Part shown: piece after piece, positions 1 through 11,497 of the stretch
How positions within the stretch are numbered: the stretch's first letter is position 1
How the letters are laid out: each line of letters opens with the position of its first letter
NCBI GenBank assembly: GCA_907163375.1
Contig: CAJQUW010006152.1
Location: forward strand, 1 to 64,000
Source: Prostheceraeus crozeri
Taxonomy: Eukaryota; Platyhelminthes; Polycladida; Euryleptidae
Direction: 5' to 3'
DNA length: 64,000 nt
Notes under the pieces: generated by a model
Told to the model about the DNA's origin: nothing
The model's database searches: none
The model's input: only the letters and a program-made list of their open reading frames with translations
Program-made: the position numbers and the translations under genes

Positions 1-800
1 GGTGTCTGTTTGAGTCAACCCACCAACAAAAATGTCTGACATTACTCGTTCAGTGAAATATGGAGTATGGTGAACAATTTCCATTTGATTTGAATCGGTT
101 ATCTTTCCTGCTAAGTTAGCATTGCGGAGGTGAGTCCTTTAGGGTGCACTACAACAAATTAGAATCTACCACCAACAAATCTCCATATGACTTTCGATTC
201 CTTTCTCACTTATGGCCAACCAAACTGCATGCATTAAAATCGGTAACCTTTTCAGCTAATTTAAATCCAAGCGTTTGCACTATGAGCACAAATTCTGACG
301 ATGAATCTGTCTTATCTAGTTTTCCTCTGATCAAAACGAGTTTCAACCATGCATTTTAGCGCGCTCAGTGGTTGGGGGTAGATTCGGACGCAGATGGGCG
401 AAGTCGGATATGTGGTGCAACCAAGTAAACGCCTCCATTTTTATTTGTAACATTAATACATAAAAATAACAACATTTTGACGGGGTTTTCATGAAAGACC
501 ACGGGAGAATACTGAAAGCATTGAGGGGAAGGATGGCTACCTGTTATAACGATATAATCGCTGTTACTACGACGAAAATACTCCATTTCTTTGACATTCG
601 GTGTTTGGAGATGCACATATTCCGAAGCGTCCTGAACAAAGTCATGACACATTAATAAAAAAGAAATCCTTCGCTACGTCTGACAGCTCAACACTTCAGA
701 AGTTTAACTCAAGGACCTGGGAATCGGCACATTTTGAGTCGAATCAAATCACAGGAAACTTAAATAAGCCTACTTACATTGTTATTCATGAAGTGCCAAA
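1..800. other. No gene recognised
   Basis: AT-rich sequence with only short open frames that use non-ATG starts or have low-complexity content. I see no conserved domain, tRNA, or repeat boundary here. Confidence 0.5.
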
Positions 801-1380
801 CATGTGCTAGAAACAGTACTGAATTTGAGTACCAACTACGACCAAGAAATCAGTCCCAGAATCTAGTACTTTTTGAACTCGAAAATATTAGTACTCATTT
901 TAGAACGTTTTGGGTTCGAAAGCACAGCACTCAATTCGTACTCATTTAATGAGTTGTATATAGGACTAGCACCTCCACTATATCGAAAAGTGCCATATGG
1001 CATATCTAACCCGCTATATTACATACGCGCATCCATCGAAGAACTGCTTTGGAAAATTAACCACAGATGCATTTGTATCAATAAAATATGCACAACAATC
1101 AAAGCGCAGTCGGTGAAGAGGGTAAAGCAGTCGGTAAAGGGTTGTTACCAGCTAAGGTAGCGCTCATAGCTGGTGACAAAAAGACTAATTCAGATAGTGT
1201 GCACCGTCGCTACCATCTGCATAATGACTCACTGAACTGGTCTCGTGTTGCGTCATCTATTGATATTTCTTCACATTAGTACTCAACAAATATTTTAGTA
1301 CTTCTGTGAATTTAAGTTCGGTAATTCTAGTACTCTTCTGTTTAGAACTCAGATTCATACTTAGACTTCTATGATTTACA
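800..1380. repeat. Possible MITE-like block with AGTACT-rich ends
   Basis: The left end (about 808-910) and right end (about 1278-1375) are both rich in AGTACT. In inverted orientation they share stretches of the type AGTACTGAATTTGAGTAC versus AGTATGAATCTGAGTTC. No clean target duplication was found, so the boundaries are soft. It may be an old non-autonomous DNA element. Confidence 0.3.
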
Positions 1381-1599
1381 GCGCAAGCTTTCTTTTATGA
1401 GCGATTGACATATCCAGCTATGCCACAAGCCATTAAGAAATTTGGCCTAACAAATAGGACCGAATTATCATATAATTTACATAGTTATTGAAATATGCAG
1501 AGACATCTTGGCACTCAAACAAATAAGCTGTCAAATTGTTTCAGTTTTTCTGAGACAATTGAAATGTACTGCGCCTTAAACCTATATACAGCCTATTTC

Positions 1600-2590
1600 A
1601 AATGAATATTGACGCTAGATTATGAATTAGATAGATGGCCCTATCTTCAAGATCACAGTCAGAACATCAAAGTTGGCGAGTTATATTCAAGGAGTTATTG
1701 CTCTTTGTGTGGTGTTCCCCATGGAGGAGTACTTTCCCCAATGCTTTTTGCGATTTCTGTTGACAGGTTGAAAGCGACTTTTACAAACAGCACCCTAGTC
1801 AAATTTGCTGACGACTTGCGCCTGCTCCATTTTGTGAGAAATACTTGAGGATCATTTGAACGATGAACTGGATAGCATTGTGTGTTGGTCCACTGCCAAT
1901 GGCTTACAGTTTAATCCCAACAAACTTAAGTAATGAACACAATTACTAAACATTCAATATCCTTTTCAACACTGGTGTATTGCAATGCAAATTGCAAAAT
2001 TGAAGTACCATGCATCAAGTTACTTGGGATATAATCGACAACAATCTTCAATGGTCAAAACACGTTAACTACGTGCTAACTATAGAGAGAAAGCGGATCT
2101 ACTTGCTGTATTGCTTAAAACAAGTCAATGCTCCAGCGAACACACTGTGGACTGTCTATTGTTTGGTGCTTCGATCCGTCGCCAGTTATGCATACTCTCC
2201 ATAGTGCAATGCATCTAAATGTAGATTTGAAACAGTGTTGACCCTACAACGGCGGATTTTCGAACTGTTTTCCATTGGAGCATTCTCGGACTTTTACAAT
2301 GGATTCGCCAGTCGACTTGCTGTTAAGACTCTTGATCCGTTGCACCCATTGCATGTCATCTATGACACAACTCATTGAAATATTCCCTTCGCCAAGGTCA
2401 GAGTCACAGAAAAGCAAAAACGAAAACTCGATGCTTCCAAGACTCACTTGTGAGATTTGCATGATTCTTAGTGATCCTTAGATGTTCTTATTATAGTTCC
2501 ATATCGTATGTTTTAGATCATCTTTCAAGTGTCTTGCCACTTCTGAATTTCTATTTGACGTGCTGAATAAAGCAACGATTATTATTAGAG
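1600..2590 (+). pseudogene. Degenerate LINE reverse transcriptase fragment
   Basis: The translation from about 1609 contains RT landmarks: GVPHGGVLSPMLFAI (motif 4-like) and VKFADDLRLLHF (the catalytic YADD/FADD box). They are followed, with frame changes, by a C-terminal segment (about 2010-2204) like the end of LINE RTs and a short tail near AATAAAGC (about 2565). The FADD region resembles IKYADDIALLHFL in the LINE at 14.5 kb, so both belong to the same broad CR1/Jockey-like group. It is 5'-truncated and broken by several stops and frameshifts; no functional product is expected. Confidence 0.7.
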
Positions 2591-3044
2591 ATGCAACCTC
2601 GATTAAAATCAATGTTTGATTTGATAAAATGCCTTGATGCACATTGGCCCTGTTTTGTCAAATTACCCGTGGGCAGTTTGACCTGCAACTTTCTATGTTA
2701 TCACTGTCCGTAAATGGACTATCTAAATTATTTCAGGACGAATTCAAAATAAATTATAAATAACCTCTGTAGACTTCTACGCAAATTTGTTACTCAACCT
2801 CATGCAAGTAGAGGATTGCATAGGACTGTGAGTACTATAATCTGAACTGAGCATTGCAGTCTTGGACTTGCCGGCTTGGAAATCCAGTAGCTGTGTCCTA
2901 TGAGGAAATCTAATTTAAGATGACAGGCCATGTCTTGTGTATAAACCCAAATAACTTTTGCACCAGACATCCGATTAATTTCATCTTAGATGTACAGATA
3001 ATTCAGGATAAGAGCAACATTTCGTCTCTATCAACCATATATGG
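2591..3044. other. No gene recognised
   Basis: Spacer between the LINE fragment and the hAT remnant. Nothing recognisable. Confidence 0.5.
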
Positions 3045-3052
3045 CCTATAAT

Positions 3053-4221
3053 CACGGTTGGTATGTTAAATACATAGTGTTTAAAACATGCTTTTTAACA
3101 GTTAAAAACTAATTTTTAAACTATCATTATTGATCAATTGTTAATAAACATGTCTAGTTATCATTAAATACATTGAAAAATTTGAATGAATGAGGCTGAC
3201 GTCAACGAGATGGTCGATTTATAGCCAATGTATTTCCAATCGAAAGCTTTCAAACAGGCTGCAAAAAATCTAGTTGGATCTCGTTGATAAGAACACAGCA
3301 GCAAATTAAGATACATGTGGCGTTCTCAGAAGAATGGAGGAGGCGATGACCCTGTCGTTATGTGCCGCTAACCTACATCCTCGATTCATGGGCAAGAAAC
3401 TGAATAAAACGCAAATCCTGAATGCCAAGGCTTTCATTCTTCAAGTTTGTAGAAGCTCTTGTGACTGACCACATCGACAAACTCCTCGTTTTTGAAGACC
3501 CTTCTCGAGTGAGAATCTTCAGCAATGCTAACCACGAAGATGGTGGGGGAAAGGGGGGGTTCGGGCTTGATACCTGAATAGCTGAGCCAGCCAATTCGTT
3601 ATAGAGCCTAAGTTTCAGGCTAATGTTCATATCTGCTAGCATTGAGAGATTAAATATTCTCGACTGTACTTGCACCAAAGCGAACACCAAAAATATAAAC
3701 TGGGTGGCATAAACATTTTTATTTTTTGTGGATATGATATATAGGTAAATAGGGTTACATTTGTCACATGTTAGTCAACATGGCAGCACGTATAGACGTA
3801 CAAAAAGAACGTTGTAGATTATCATTGTATGTAATTCATATTTATCACATAAACAATTCATTCGTAAATTATGCGATTTTTTTTGTACTGTTTTGTATTA
3901 TATGTAGATGTATATAATTGAAGATATATTTATAATGTTATAACCCCCATAATTGACTTTTCTCAACCCTCTTATCGTTTTTTAATTTCTATTTACTTTC
4001 TTATTAACCATATAAGGTCTCAACTACAAAAAAATGGACTTTACAAGCTAAACATTACAAAACTAAAGTTTTTTAGTTTTATACACGCGGCGCCTAAATG
4101 TAATTTATCCATAAAATAATAAAACATACACATTTAAAACAGTTTTAAAATACGTTTTTAAATAATTTTAAAAACTTTTAAAACATAATAGAGCTTTTAA
4201 CAAAAAAAAATGCCAACCCTG
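3053..4221 (+). mobile_element. hAT-superfamily element, decayed, with perfect 8-bp TSD
   Basis: The element starts CACGGTTGGTATG and ends with GCCAACCCTG, imperfect terminal inverted repeats of the CAGGGTTGGC type usual for hAT elements. It is flanked on both sides by the 8-bp direct repeat CCTATAAT (3045-3052 and 4222-4229). Total length is 1169 bp. About 3180-3720 keeps a broken piece of hAT transposase in the plus direction, including the stretches LHPRFMGKKLNKTQ and IFSTVLAPKRTPK. The 3' part is very AT-rich. It cannot move by itself. Confidence 0.8.
3340..3720 (+). pseudogene. hAT transposase C-terminal remnant
   Basis: Plus-strand translation gives NLHPRFMGKKLNKTQILNAK, which resembles the hAT motif L-H-P-x-[FY]-x-G-K-x-L before the dimerisation region. 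Further on, a frame gives SIHxIFSTVLAPKR-like residues resembling the conserved E-R-x-F-S-x-x-x-x-x-x-x-x-R-N hAT C-terminal block. Several stops and at least one frameshift interrupt it. The location inside an element with hAT termini and an 8-bp duplication supports the call. The minus-strand ORF over the same interval is a shadow. Confidence 0.55.
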
Positions 4222-4229
4222 CCTATAAT

Positions 4230-5439
4230 CAGGGTCGCAAGATTGCATCTTACTAGGGCTTAAGATTCATGACGAAAGACAGTCTGAAAAGTATGTCTGG
4301 CAATATGTAAGATTCCGAGCCATCTACAATTCTACTTTAAATCAGTGTGAAGTATATCGGACTCGGTCAGAAAGATCGACCAAGTCCGAAGCCCTGATCT
4401 GAGCAGAATGCAGCAAATTTAATTATTGATGTAGCACACACTGTAGATGATTCGACTAACTTCTTCAACAATCGACACTCTTAACCACTTTCAATAGGAA
4501 TTCAACTCCTCAAACATTGCAATGTCATTTTCAAGTAGCAATGAACAGGAAGAGGCTATAATAAAATATATTTTGAAATTGCTTTTGGTCAGCAGATGCG
4601 GACCGATTCGCGAATCGAATCGAATCTCGAAGACTTGCAGGTCCCTATACAGTATAATGATTCATATAATCCATTCATACAAGCCTAGTTGTTTCAATAA
4701 AGTCTCTTTCGATTTTTAATAAATCTTTCATCTTATTCTTAATTTTCATGTAGACCAATCAATGACAGCCACAGCACTTGACCATTACTCCCTTCATAAC
4801 CAGAAAGACTTGGTACTGATAGATGTCAAATTGAAATCAGATTGCTAAATCATGTCAATGAAGTTTCTTTTTTTGAATCAATTCTCATTATCTGTAAGCA
4901 GCAGTTTTATGCTTCATGTAAAGAATGCAAAAAATAAGCCCAAGCTGCTGAGAATAACTTAATAAATTATTCTCGATATTTCGGTCACCGACCTCAGGAG
5001 ACACTGTATCTCATCAGGAGGGCGGTTGGTGAAACATCGAGAACTAAGAATTTGAAGCAGATTTGGCTTATTTTTTAGACTCTTTACACAAAACAAATTT
5101 CTTTTCATTCATCTGGAGAATTTTTTATTAGCAAGCAGGCATATCGGATTAATTTCACGATATTCCGTGAGTTGTAGGCGATTGGCATTGAGTGAGATAA
5201 TCCTGACAGTTTCTCTGATGCCCAAGCAAGCATATTAAAGAGACAAATTCAACCTTTCAGTGCATCATTGATGTACAAATACTCTTTGCTGATTGGTCAT
5301 GAGGTGAAAGTGACTACAGCTCCTGACTAGCTATGCCGAAGGTTTGTCACGCTTGCGAATTCTTCTCCGAATTATTACCTTATGTCGCATAATATACTCC
5401 AACGTCATAACGCACTAATAATTCAGCATTGAATGAAAT
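4230..5439. other. No gene recognised
   Basis: AT-rich anonymous sequence. The short stretch at 4955-5060 (AAGCTGCTGAGAATAAC and following) has a weak echo at 21498-21540, suggesting an old dispersed repeat. Confidence 0.45.
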
Positions 5440-5560
5440 GAACAAACGTCAGATTAAATTTCGTGCGGTTGGTGGGACTTAAGCCCACGACCAAAGCTGA
5501 TCATCTTACGGAACAAATCAAACCGCTCAGATACATGAAATCAGTAACCAGGAGGAAAGC
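5440..5560 (-). repeat. tRNA-derived SINE or tRNA pseudogene
   Basis: On the minus strand the sequence has an A-box-like GAGCGGTT about 30 nt before GGTCGTGGGCTTAAGTCCC, a recognisable variant of the tRNA T-arm/B box (GGTTCGAATCCC), followed by CACCAACCGCACG. The D-arm GAGCGGTT resembles tRNA-Leu/Ser. There is no complete cloverleaf, so this is treated as a SINE head or pseudogene rather than a working tRNA. Confidence 0.45.
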
Positions 5561-5924
5561 AACACATTGAGACAAAAATTACATGAAATGTCTGAAGTGA
5601 TAAAGGAAATAAAAAAGACAAATATTCAAGTCAGATAAAAATACATTACATATTGTATTAAACACCTGAATCTCATAGGCCAATTTTTTCTTAAGACAAT
5701 AGTTGACTATATTTCGTAGAAATAAGCAGTAGGAACTGTTATTTTTTGGGAGATTTTGATTTGAACTTCAAAATCTATAGGCTGTCATGGAATTTGCTCC
5801 AACCCTCTCATTAACAATGTGTGAATGACTGATGGTTTAACGTCACTACTCTCCCATACTGGAGGCCTGGACGATGCTGACACAGTCAGACTTTGATCTG
5901 GAGCCCTGTGATCTTTTAATACGG

Positions 5925-6020
5925 ATGCTATACCTGATGACTCCATTGACACTTTCGAGGTTCGACCTCTGGACCGAAAGTGCCGCTAGGTCATGCACCT
6001 TATCACTGTGCCACGGAGAT
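5925..6020 (-). repeat. tRNA-derived SINE head
   Basis: Minus-strand reading gives GTGGCACAGTGATAAGGTG (A-box-like) and, about 35 nt on, AGAGGTCGAACCTCG (B-box-like, and self-complementary as a T-arm). The arrangement is that of an internal Pol III promoter in a tRNA-derived SINE. Confidence 0.5.
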
Positions 6021-6624
6021 CACAGTGTAAATGTATTGCTTTGGTGTTTCTGCAGACTAAGACTTCATCGCTGTGTGATAAGAAATGAGTGGCGACTGAT
6101 TTTTCTGATGAAGTGCTTGTGCATGTGTTGTGGTGGTGGTTGTTATGTCAAGATATTGGGAGATTTATGAAGAACTAATGTTGAATGTGGCAAGGTGTCG
6201 TTTTGTGAAATGTACGTGTCTGAAGCAGTTGCACTTATCATTAACTATTACTCATGTCAATCTTATTTTCCAATCCAACTTTTAAATTTAAATTGTACAA
6301 TACTATTAAGATGTAAAAAGATAACATGGTTCCCACGCCATGTCCAAGAAAAAATTCTATGACATTCCAGGACACACAAAGCAGTTTTAAATTCATTTGG
6401 TAATTACATCAGCACAAATACATTCTGTTGTTAGAAGACTACAGTGTAGTCTGAGAGCAGTGAAGTACTGAGTGTACGTTGTGATCAATAGATGTAGCTC
6501 CTATTGATTGACTTTTTCTGGGCATTTATAAAAATTAGGAATAGTCTTCAAAACTGTAAGCAGAAGATTTTTGCAACATTAATCTACTGATTGGTCAATT
6601 GCAAATATTCAGAATTGCAACAGT

Positions 6625-6785
6625 CGATTGCGGCATCTGTGGCTTAACAGTTAGCGTCTCTCCATTACGATGCATAGTTGCGAGGTCGAGTTCACGTATG
6701 AAAATCATTGGACGTCGGCATGAAGGGCATCCGGGCGTTAAGTGCCACAACTCTCCGTAAGATCTGACCGTCAGCAACATCTATG
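6625..6785 (+). repeat. tRNA-derived SINE
   Basis: Plus strand: CTGTGGCTTAACAGTTAGCG (A-box-like), then GCGAGGTCGAGTTCACG (B-box-like). A body follows that contains CGGCATGAAGGGCATCCGG, a segment I recognise as typical of a widespread class of invertebrate SINE bodies. The overall order (Pol III head, conserved body, AT-rich tail) supports a SINE. The exact family is not assigned. Confidence 0.6.
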
Positions 6786-7270
6786 CCTCATTAATGGAGA
6801 GTAATGCAAAAATCAGTTCCATCATTATTCTGTTTGTCTCAACAATTAAGGCTAGAAGATTAGAGTAGATGAGAAGACAGATAACTTATGAATGAAATTA
6901 AAATTACGAGTACATATCATACCTAGTGAACTTTCAAACAACAATCCTTTCGGTTTAACAATAATAATGAACGTATATTTCAAAGAAAAATCCCAAATAA
7001 TGGTAATCGTGGGGAAACGCAAGTTATACAAGTAATGAGAAATAAAGTGTAAAGCAAAATGTTTTCACAAACAGGTGATTCAGAGAAAAAATTATTGAAG
7101 TTTGAATCCATTTTTGTGAAGTTTTGACATTGAAATGATGAAAGATCAACTACGCCTTGCTGAGACAATAGCCGGCAGTTGAAATTTTTGGGAATAGTTC
7201 ATAATCGGCAAAGAAAGATGGTGTAAAGAATGAAGTTCATCATTGACCAGCTGATTGAATAATCGAAAAG
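6786..7270. other. No gene recognised
   Basis: Anonymous AT-rich spacer. Confidence 0.5.
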
Positions 7271-7640
7271 CCAATACCTTACGTCGATATATATGATAGA
7301 GGAATGACCATGGAGCATTCACAAATTCTGGAACTACGACAACATATTGTAGGGTGGCATCGATTTTGAATTCTCTCTAAGAGTTCTTCTGACTCTTTGT
7401 CAAGATCTGCGAACAAAGGAGCAGCATACTCTAATGTGGATCTCACACAACTTTCATATATTAAAACAAGTTCTTCCTTTGATAAATAGTTTTTCAATTG
7501 TCTTATTACGAAAATCTTCGACGCAGCTCTCTTACACACTCCATGGATATGAGTTTTCCATTGCAACTTAGGGTCAAAGTCTATGCCTAGGATGCGCAAA
7601 TGTCTCTCGACAGGTATGCCGACCATCTTAAAAAGTGATC
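7270..7640 (-). pseudogene. LINE reverse transcriptase C-terminal fragment
   Basis: The minus-strand translation (7626 to 7279) reads as the end of a non-LTR RT: RHLRILGIDFDPKLQWKTHI (the L-G-x-x-x-D-x-x-L-x-W-x-x-H block after the RT thumb), then VCKRAASKIFVIRQLK and LVLIYESCVRSTLEYAAPL. This order is standard for CR1/Jockey-type LINEs. Only about 115 residues remain. It lies in opposite orientation to, and just outside, the LINE that begins near 7.8 kb, so it is a separate insertion. Confidence 0.75.
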
Positions 7641-7796
7641 CATCAAAAGACCCAGAAGCAGAGACAAACCAATTTAATTAATTGAAAGGGATAAATACTA
7701 AATAAGTATTGAAAACTTTTGAAAGGGACACTCTTTTTTCAACCTCGACCTCGATTGAAATTCGCTTAATCAAGGTAGAGTCTGAACCATCGAAGT

Positions 7797-8076
7797 TTGC
7801 AAGACTGCACCGAGACGTTTGCAGTCTTCACCGAGACGTGGTTGAACGACGACATACCAAATGAAGCAGTCAATATTGAAAGGTATGCTACAGTGAGATG
7901 TGACAGAAGCTCTTATGGAGGAGGCATCATGTGTTATGTCTCTTGTGACTATACCTTTACTGCTTTGAATACACCATCTACATGTAATGCTCTGTATGAC
8001 ACAGAATTTTTGATCGTGTATGTTCATGAACTTAGGTTATTAGTCATTTGCTGCTATCGCCCTGTTTGGAATAACG
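7797..8076 (+). pseudogene. LINE endonuclease, first part
   Basis: Encodes FAVFTETWLNDDIPNEAV and GGGIMCYVSCDYTF, matching the E-T-W-L-x-x-x-I and R-x-x-x-x-G-G-G strands of the LINE AP-endonuclease fold (exonuclease-endonuclease-phosphatase family). It stops where the Gypsy element entered; the remainder of the domain resumes at 12391. The true N-terminus with the first catalytic residues is missing. Confidence 0.7.
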
Positions 8077-8252
8077 TGTAGAAGTCAGTATCTGCTTATT
8101 TTTGTGTCTTTATTCATCAAGCACGATTCTCATATACTTCAACACAAATAGGGAGAGAGAAGCGAGAAAGGGAAGTCGGCGAATGCAGCGTACGGGGAAA
8201 GTTAGCGCACGGCTCAGCGAGGAAATCATTTGTTCGGAGAAGAGCCGCTACA
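8077..8252 (-). repeat. 3' LTR of the Gypsy element
   Basis: 176 bp, TGTAGAAG...GCTACA, about 98% identical to the copy at 12211-12386. Confidence 0.93.
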
Positions 8253-8297
8253 AGACTCCCTCCCCAGTCTGCGGAGCTGCCAAGTCAAACCAATGAC

Positions 8298-10307
8298 TCA
8301 AACATTGTCAGCGAACGTAACTGACTTACGATTCCGCGTGTGCGAGCGAGTAATCCGTGGGATAAGCGAGTCACAAACAGTGGGATCAGGAGACGAAGAC
8401 GATGACGTCGGGGCTGTAGAATTAAGTTGTGTATCTCTAGCAGGAGAAATATGACGTAGCACAGCTGGCTTGAGGCGATCGATGGACACAATTTCAGGTT
8501 TGGACTTGATGATGATTGTAAAGGTGTCTGCAGCGCGACGCACGACTTCGTAGGGTCCTTGGTATGGGGCCTCGAGAGGAGAGCGCACGCGGTCAAGACG
8601 AAGCCACACATGCGTACAATGATTCAGACTGTCCGGTAGATAAGTCTTTGTTGATCGGCGTTGAGGCAAACGGAAAGGATGAATTATGTCATGCAGTTTA
8701 GTAGAGAGTTCTGTCAATTTGATGTCGTTGAGAGCCAGCGGTGGGACAAGCGGTTGTTCACCAGTAATTGTAGAGAATGGAGAGATATTGTTTTCGTCTG
8801 GAAATATTCGCAAACCGAAAAGAATGATGGGGAGTTGATCGAGCCAATATTTTCCCCTCGCTTTAAGGGCGGTCTTTAAATTGCGGTGCACCCATTCGAT
8901 CATTCCGTTAGCTCTGGGATTGTAAGCTACTGTCCGGATATGATGAATGCCGAGTAACTCAGTGAGTTTAGCCATCAATTCCGAACGAAACTGAATTCCC
9001 CGATCAGTAATAAGGGTTAGAGGGGGTCCGAAACGAGCGATCCATGTGTTTAGGAAGCTTTTAGCGATTGTCTCGGCTGAAATGTCGGCGATAGGCTCGG
9101 CTTCAATCCATCTAGAGTATGAATCGATCATGGTCAGAAGGTAGCGAGGTCGGGTGCGTTGTTCGAGGTCAGGAGGCGTTAATTGTCCGACGATGTCAAT
9201 GTGAACTATGGTGAAGCGTTGTGTAGGATGAGGCAGTTCTCCGAGGGGTTTCTTAATGTGGCGGCCGATTTTGCTTTGTTGGCAAGGTAGACACTCAGCG
9301 CACCAGGTTTCGATATCGGTCTTCATCTTTGGCCAGAAATAGCGTGTATTGAGTAATCTAAATGTAGCTTTGCGACCAGGATGAGAAAGATTGTGCAAAG
9401 AATCGAAAATAGAGCGGCGTAAATCTATTGGGATGAAAGGCCTGGGATTAGGCTGGGAAGTTTCACAGTAGAGTTGCCGAGAGCCGACTGGATAAACTTT
9501 TAATGAGTCGCGATCAAAGTCAGTGCTGGCTTGCCGATCAGCAATTCCTGGTAGGTCAATAGGGAAAACTTTATCTGCATCTTGTACCGTTGAGATTGTA
9601 TATTCAGAGGTAGGTAATGCCGGGGGCCGAGAAAAAGCATCTGCTACGACGTTCTCGTGGCCAGCCACATACACGATGTCGTTAACGTATTCGGTTATCA
9701 CAGAAAACTGTCGCTGCTGTCGATCGGAGAAGCGGGGTTTGGTGTTGCCGAAAGCGCCAACGATGGGTCGATGGTCGGTAAAAACGGTGACATTATGACC
9801 GTGTATAAACTCTTTCCATCTCTTAATGGAGGCAAAAATGGCAAGGAGTTCACGATCAAAAGTACTGTAATTGCGTTCGGTAGCCGACAGCTTGCGAGAG
9901 AAAAACGATAACGGCTGAGAGTCCCCATCAACAATTTGGTGCAGACAAGCCCCAATGGCATGAGCACTAGCGTCGGTAGTGATAGTCAAGCTGGCGTTGG
10001 ATGCTGGGAAAGTGAGAGTGACGGAGGCCATCAAAGCAGATTTCAATTGTTCGAAGGCTTGCTGGTGCACCTCTGACCATGCAAATGTGCCGGGAGATAG
10101 CTGTTGTCGGAGAGGAGCGACAAGTTCGGCGAACTGAGGAATACAACGTTGGTAAAAATTGAACATACCTATGTAACGGCGTAAATCCTTCTCGTCATTC
10201 GGTGCTGGAAGTGTGCACAATGATTCGACGCGGGCAGGTAGCGGTCTTATACCGGAACGCTCACGTGAAAACCGAGGAATTCGATGGAGTCGTTGGAGAA
10301 GGTGCAC
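8298..10307 (-). CDS. Gypsy pol, RT C-terminus to RNase H and integrase
   Basis: Fossil pol segment. Landmarks in order: RT connection (LRRYIGMFNFYQRCIPQFAE), RNase H (LTITTDASAHAIGA and FDRELLAIF), the integrase zinc-binding HHCC region (HNLSHPGRKATFRLLN...C-x2-C), and the DDE core (HIDIVG, LITDRGIQFRSEL, NPRANGMIEWVHR). It ends in a GPY/F-type module (YQGPYEVVRRAADTF). No chromodomain is seen. The order RT-RNaseH-IN is diagnostic of Gypsy/Metaviridae rather than Copia. Confidence 0.9.
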   Translation of the reverse strand: MHLLQRLHRIPRFSRERSGIRPLPARVESLCTLPAPNDEKDLRRYIGMFNFYQRCIPQFAELVAPLRQQLSPGTFAWSEVHQQAFEQLKSALMASVTLTFPASNASLTITTDASAHAIGACLHQIVDGDSQPLSFFSRKLSATERNYSTFDRELLAIFASIKRWKEFIHGHNVTVFTDHRPIVGAFGNTKPRFSDRQQRQFSVITEYVNDIVYVAGHENVVADAFSRPPALPTSEYTISTVQDADKVFPIDLPGIADRQASTDFDRDSLKVYPVGSRQLYCETSQPNPRPFIPIDLRRSIFDSLHNLSHPGRKATFRLLNTRYFWPKMKTDIETWCAECLPCQQSKIGRHIKKPLGELPHPTQRFTIVHIDIVGQLTPPDLEQRTRPRYLLTMIDSYSRWIEAEPIADISAETIAKSFLNTWIARFGPPLTLITDRGIQFRSELMAKLTELLGIHHIRTVAYNPRANGMIEWVHRNLKTALKARGKYWLDQLPIILFGLRIFPDENNISPFSTITGEQPLVPPLALNDIKLTELSTKLHDIIHPFRLPQRRSTKTYLPDSLNHCTHVWLRLDRVRSPLEAPYQGPYEVVRRAADTFTIIIKSKPEIVSIDRLKPAVLRHISPARDTQLNSTAPTSSSSSPDPTVCDSLIPRITRSHTRNRKSVTFADNV

Positions 10308-11497
10308 TTAGCAGGCTGAATACGGAGGTTGTGGTCAGTGAGCCGGGATAACACGGTTCTTAGGTGTTGCTGGTGTTGCTCTAGAGAGTCGCTGAAGATC
10401 ATGACATCATCGATGTAGGTCACAACAAACGGTAAATCACGAAAAATTGAATCAAGAAGGCGTTGGAACGTGCTGGCCGCATTTTTTAGTCCGAAAGGCA
10501 TTCTCAAGAACTCGAACAAACCAAAGGGGGTGCAGATTGCTGTCTTCGGAATGTCGGTTTCTGCCATTGGGATGAAATAGTAAGCCTTGACAAGGTCTAT
10601 CTTTGAGAATACGCGTGCACCTCGAAGTCGGTGGTGAAATGTTTCTATGTTGGGGATTACGCAACGGTCTGGCTTGGTAATGGCATTTAGAGCACGATAG
10701 TCACCACAAGGTCGCCAGGTACCATCCGGTTTTTTTACTACATGCAGTGGTGATGCCCAAGAACTGGAGGATGGGCGAATAATACCCAGTTGCATAAGTT
10801 TATCAAATTCTGATTTGGCCACTTCAAATTTGATAGGAGAGAGAATGCGTGCCTTGCAGGACACAGGACCACCAGTAACGTCGATTGTGTGAGATACCGT
10901 AACCATTGAACCACAGTTATAATCTGGCGGATGAAGGAGGATCGGAAAGTCAGCAAGTTCAGGGTAATTTGCTTCAACGACACGGATGCGGATGGGAGAA
11001 GAACGGAGCGGTGTGAGGTCGGAGTAACGACTTGTGAGCGGATCGTGCAGTTGGCGTGAACGCATATCTAATTGCAGACCACTTGAAGTGATGAAGTCTG
11101 CCCCCAATATGGGGATGCTATCGGCAATAACGAAATTGACGGTAAATACCCGGCGCAAGCTTCGAAGAGTCACATCCAGAGAACATTGACCGTAAACTGC
11201 AATAGGTTGGTTGTTGACTCCAAGCAACTTAGTGTCGCAAGCAGTAATGAGCGTGCGAGGAACGTATGTGATAGGAATGAGGGAACGTTCGGCACCACTG
11301 TCGATCAAGAACGACATGCTTGATGACAGAACGTGAGTAGAAAGAGTCAGAGTGCAGGCCTGATCATGGTCATGGCTCGGCCCGTACGCATGACCGATCA
11401 GTTTGACGGCGATGGGGCTCGTGACTGTTGCGGGGTTTGTTGTCCTCTCTGTACCATGGGTACAGTCTTTTGTGGCCACTGACACCATGAACGACAT
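10247..11497 (-). CDS. Gypsy protease and reverse transcriptase
   Basis: Fossil pol segment. An aspartic protease is marked by MSFLIDSGAERSLIP (D-S/T-G active site). Reverse transcriptase follows, with KPDGTWRPCGDYRALN, FSKIDLVKAYYFIPM, LFEFLRMPFGLKNAASTFQR and the catalytic VVTYIDDVMIFSD. It lies between the gag frame (upstream) and the RNase H/integrase frame (downstream), as usual for the family. Confidence 0.9.
   Translation of the reverse strand: MSFMVSVATKDCTHGTERTTNPATVTSPIAVKLIGHAYGPSHDHDQACTLTLSTHVLSSSMSFLIDSGAERSLIPITYVPRTLITACDTKLLGVNNQPIAVYGQCSLDVTLRSLRRVFTVNFVIADSIPILGADFITSSGLQLDMRSRQLHDPLTSRYSDLTPLRSSPIRIRVVEANYPELADFPILLHPPDYNCGSMVTVSHTIDVTGGPVSCKARILSPIKFEVAKSEFDKLMQLGIIRPSSSSWASPLHVVKKPDGTWRPCGDYRALNAITKPDRCVIPNIETFHHRLRGARVFSKIDLVKAYYFIPMAETDIPKTAICTPFGLFEFLRMPFGLKNAASTFQRLLDSIFRDLPFVVTYIDDVMIFSDSLEQHQQHLRTVLSRLTDHNLRIQPAKCTFSNDSIEFLGFHVSVPV

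Noticed and set aside
3373-3690. 105-codon minus-strand frame
   Set aside because: Antisense to hAT transposase debris; no homology.
5440-6785. Functional tRNA genes
   Set aside because: A- and B-box-like parts are present, but no full cloverleaf with paired acceptor stem; SINE heads or pseudogenes fit better.
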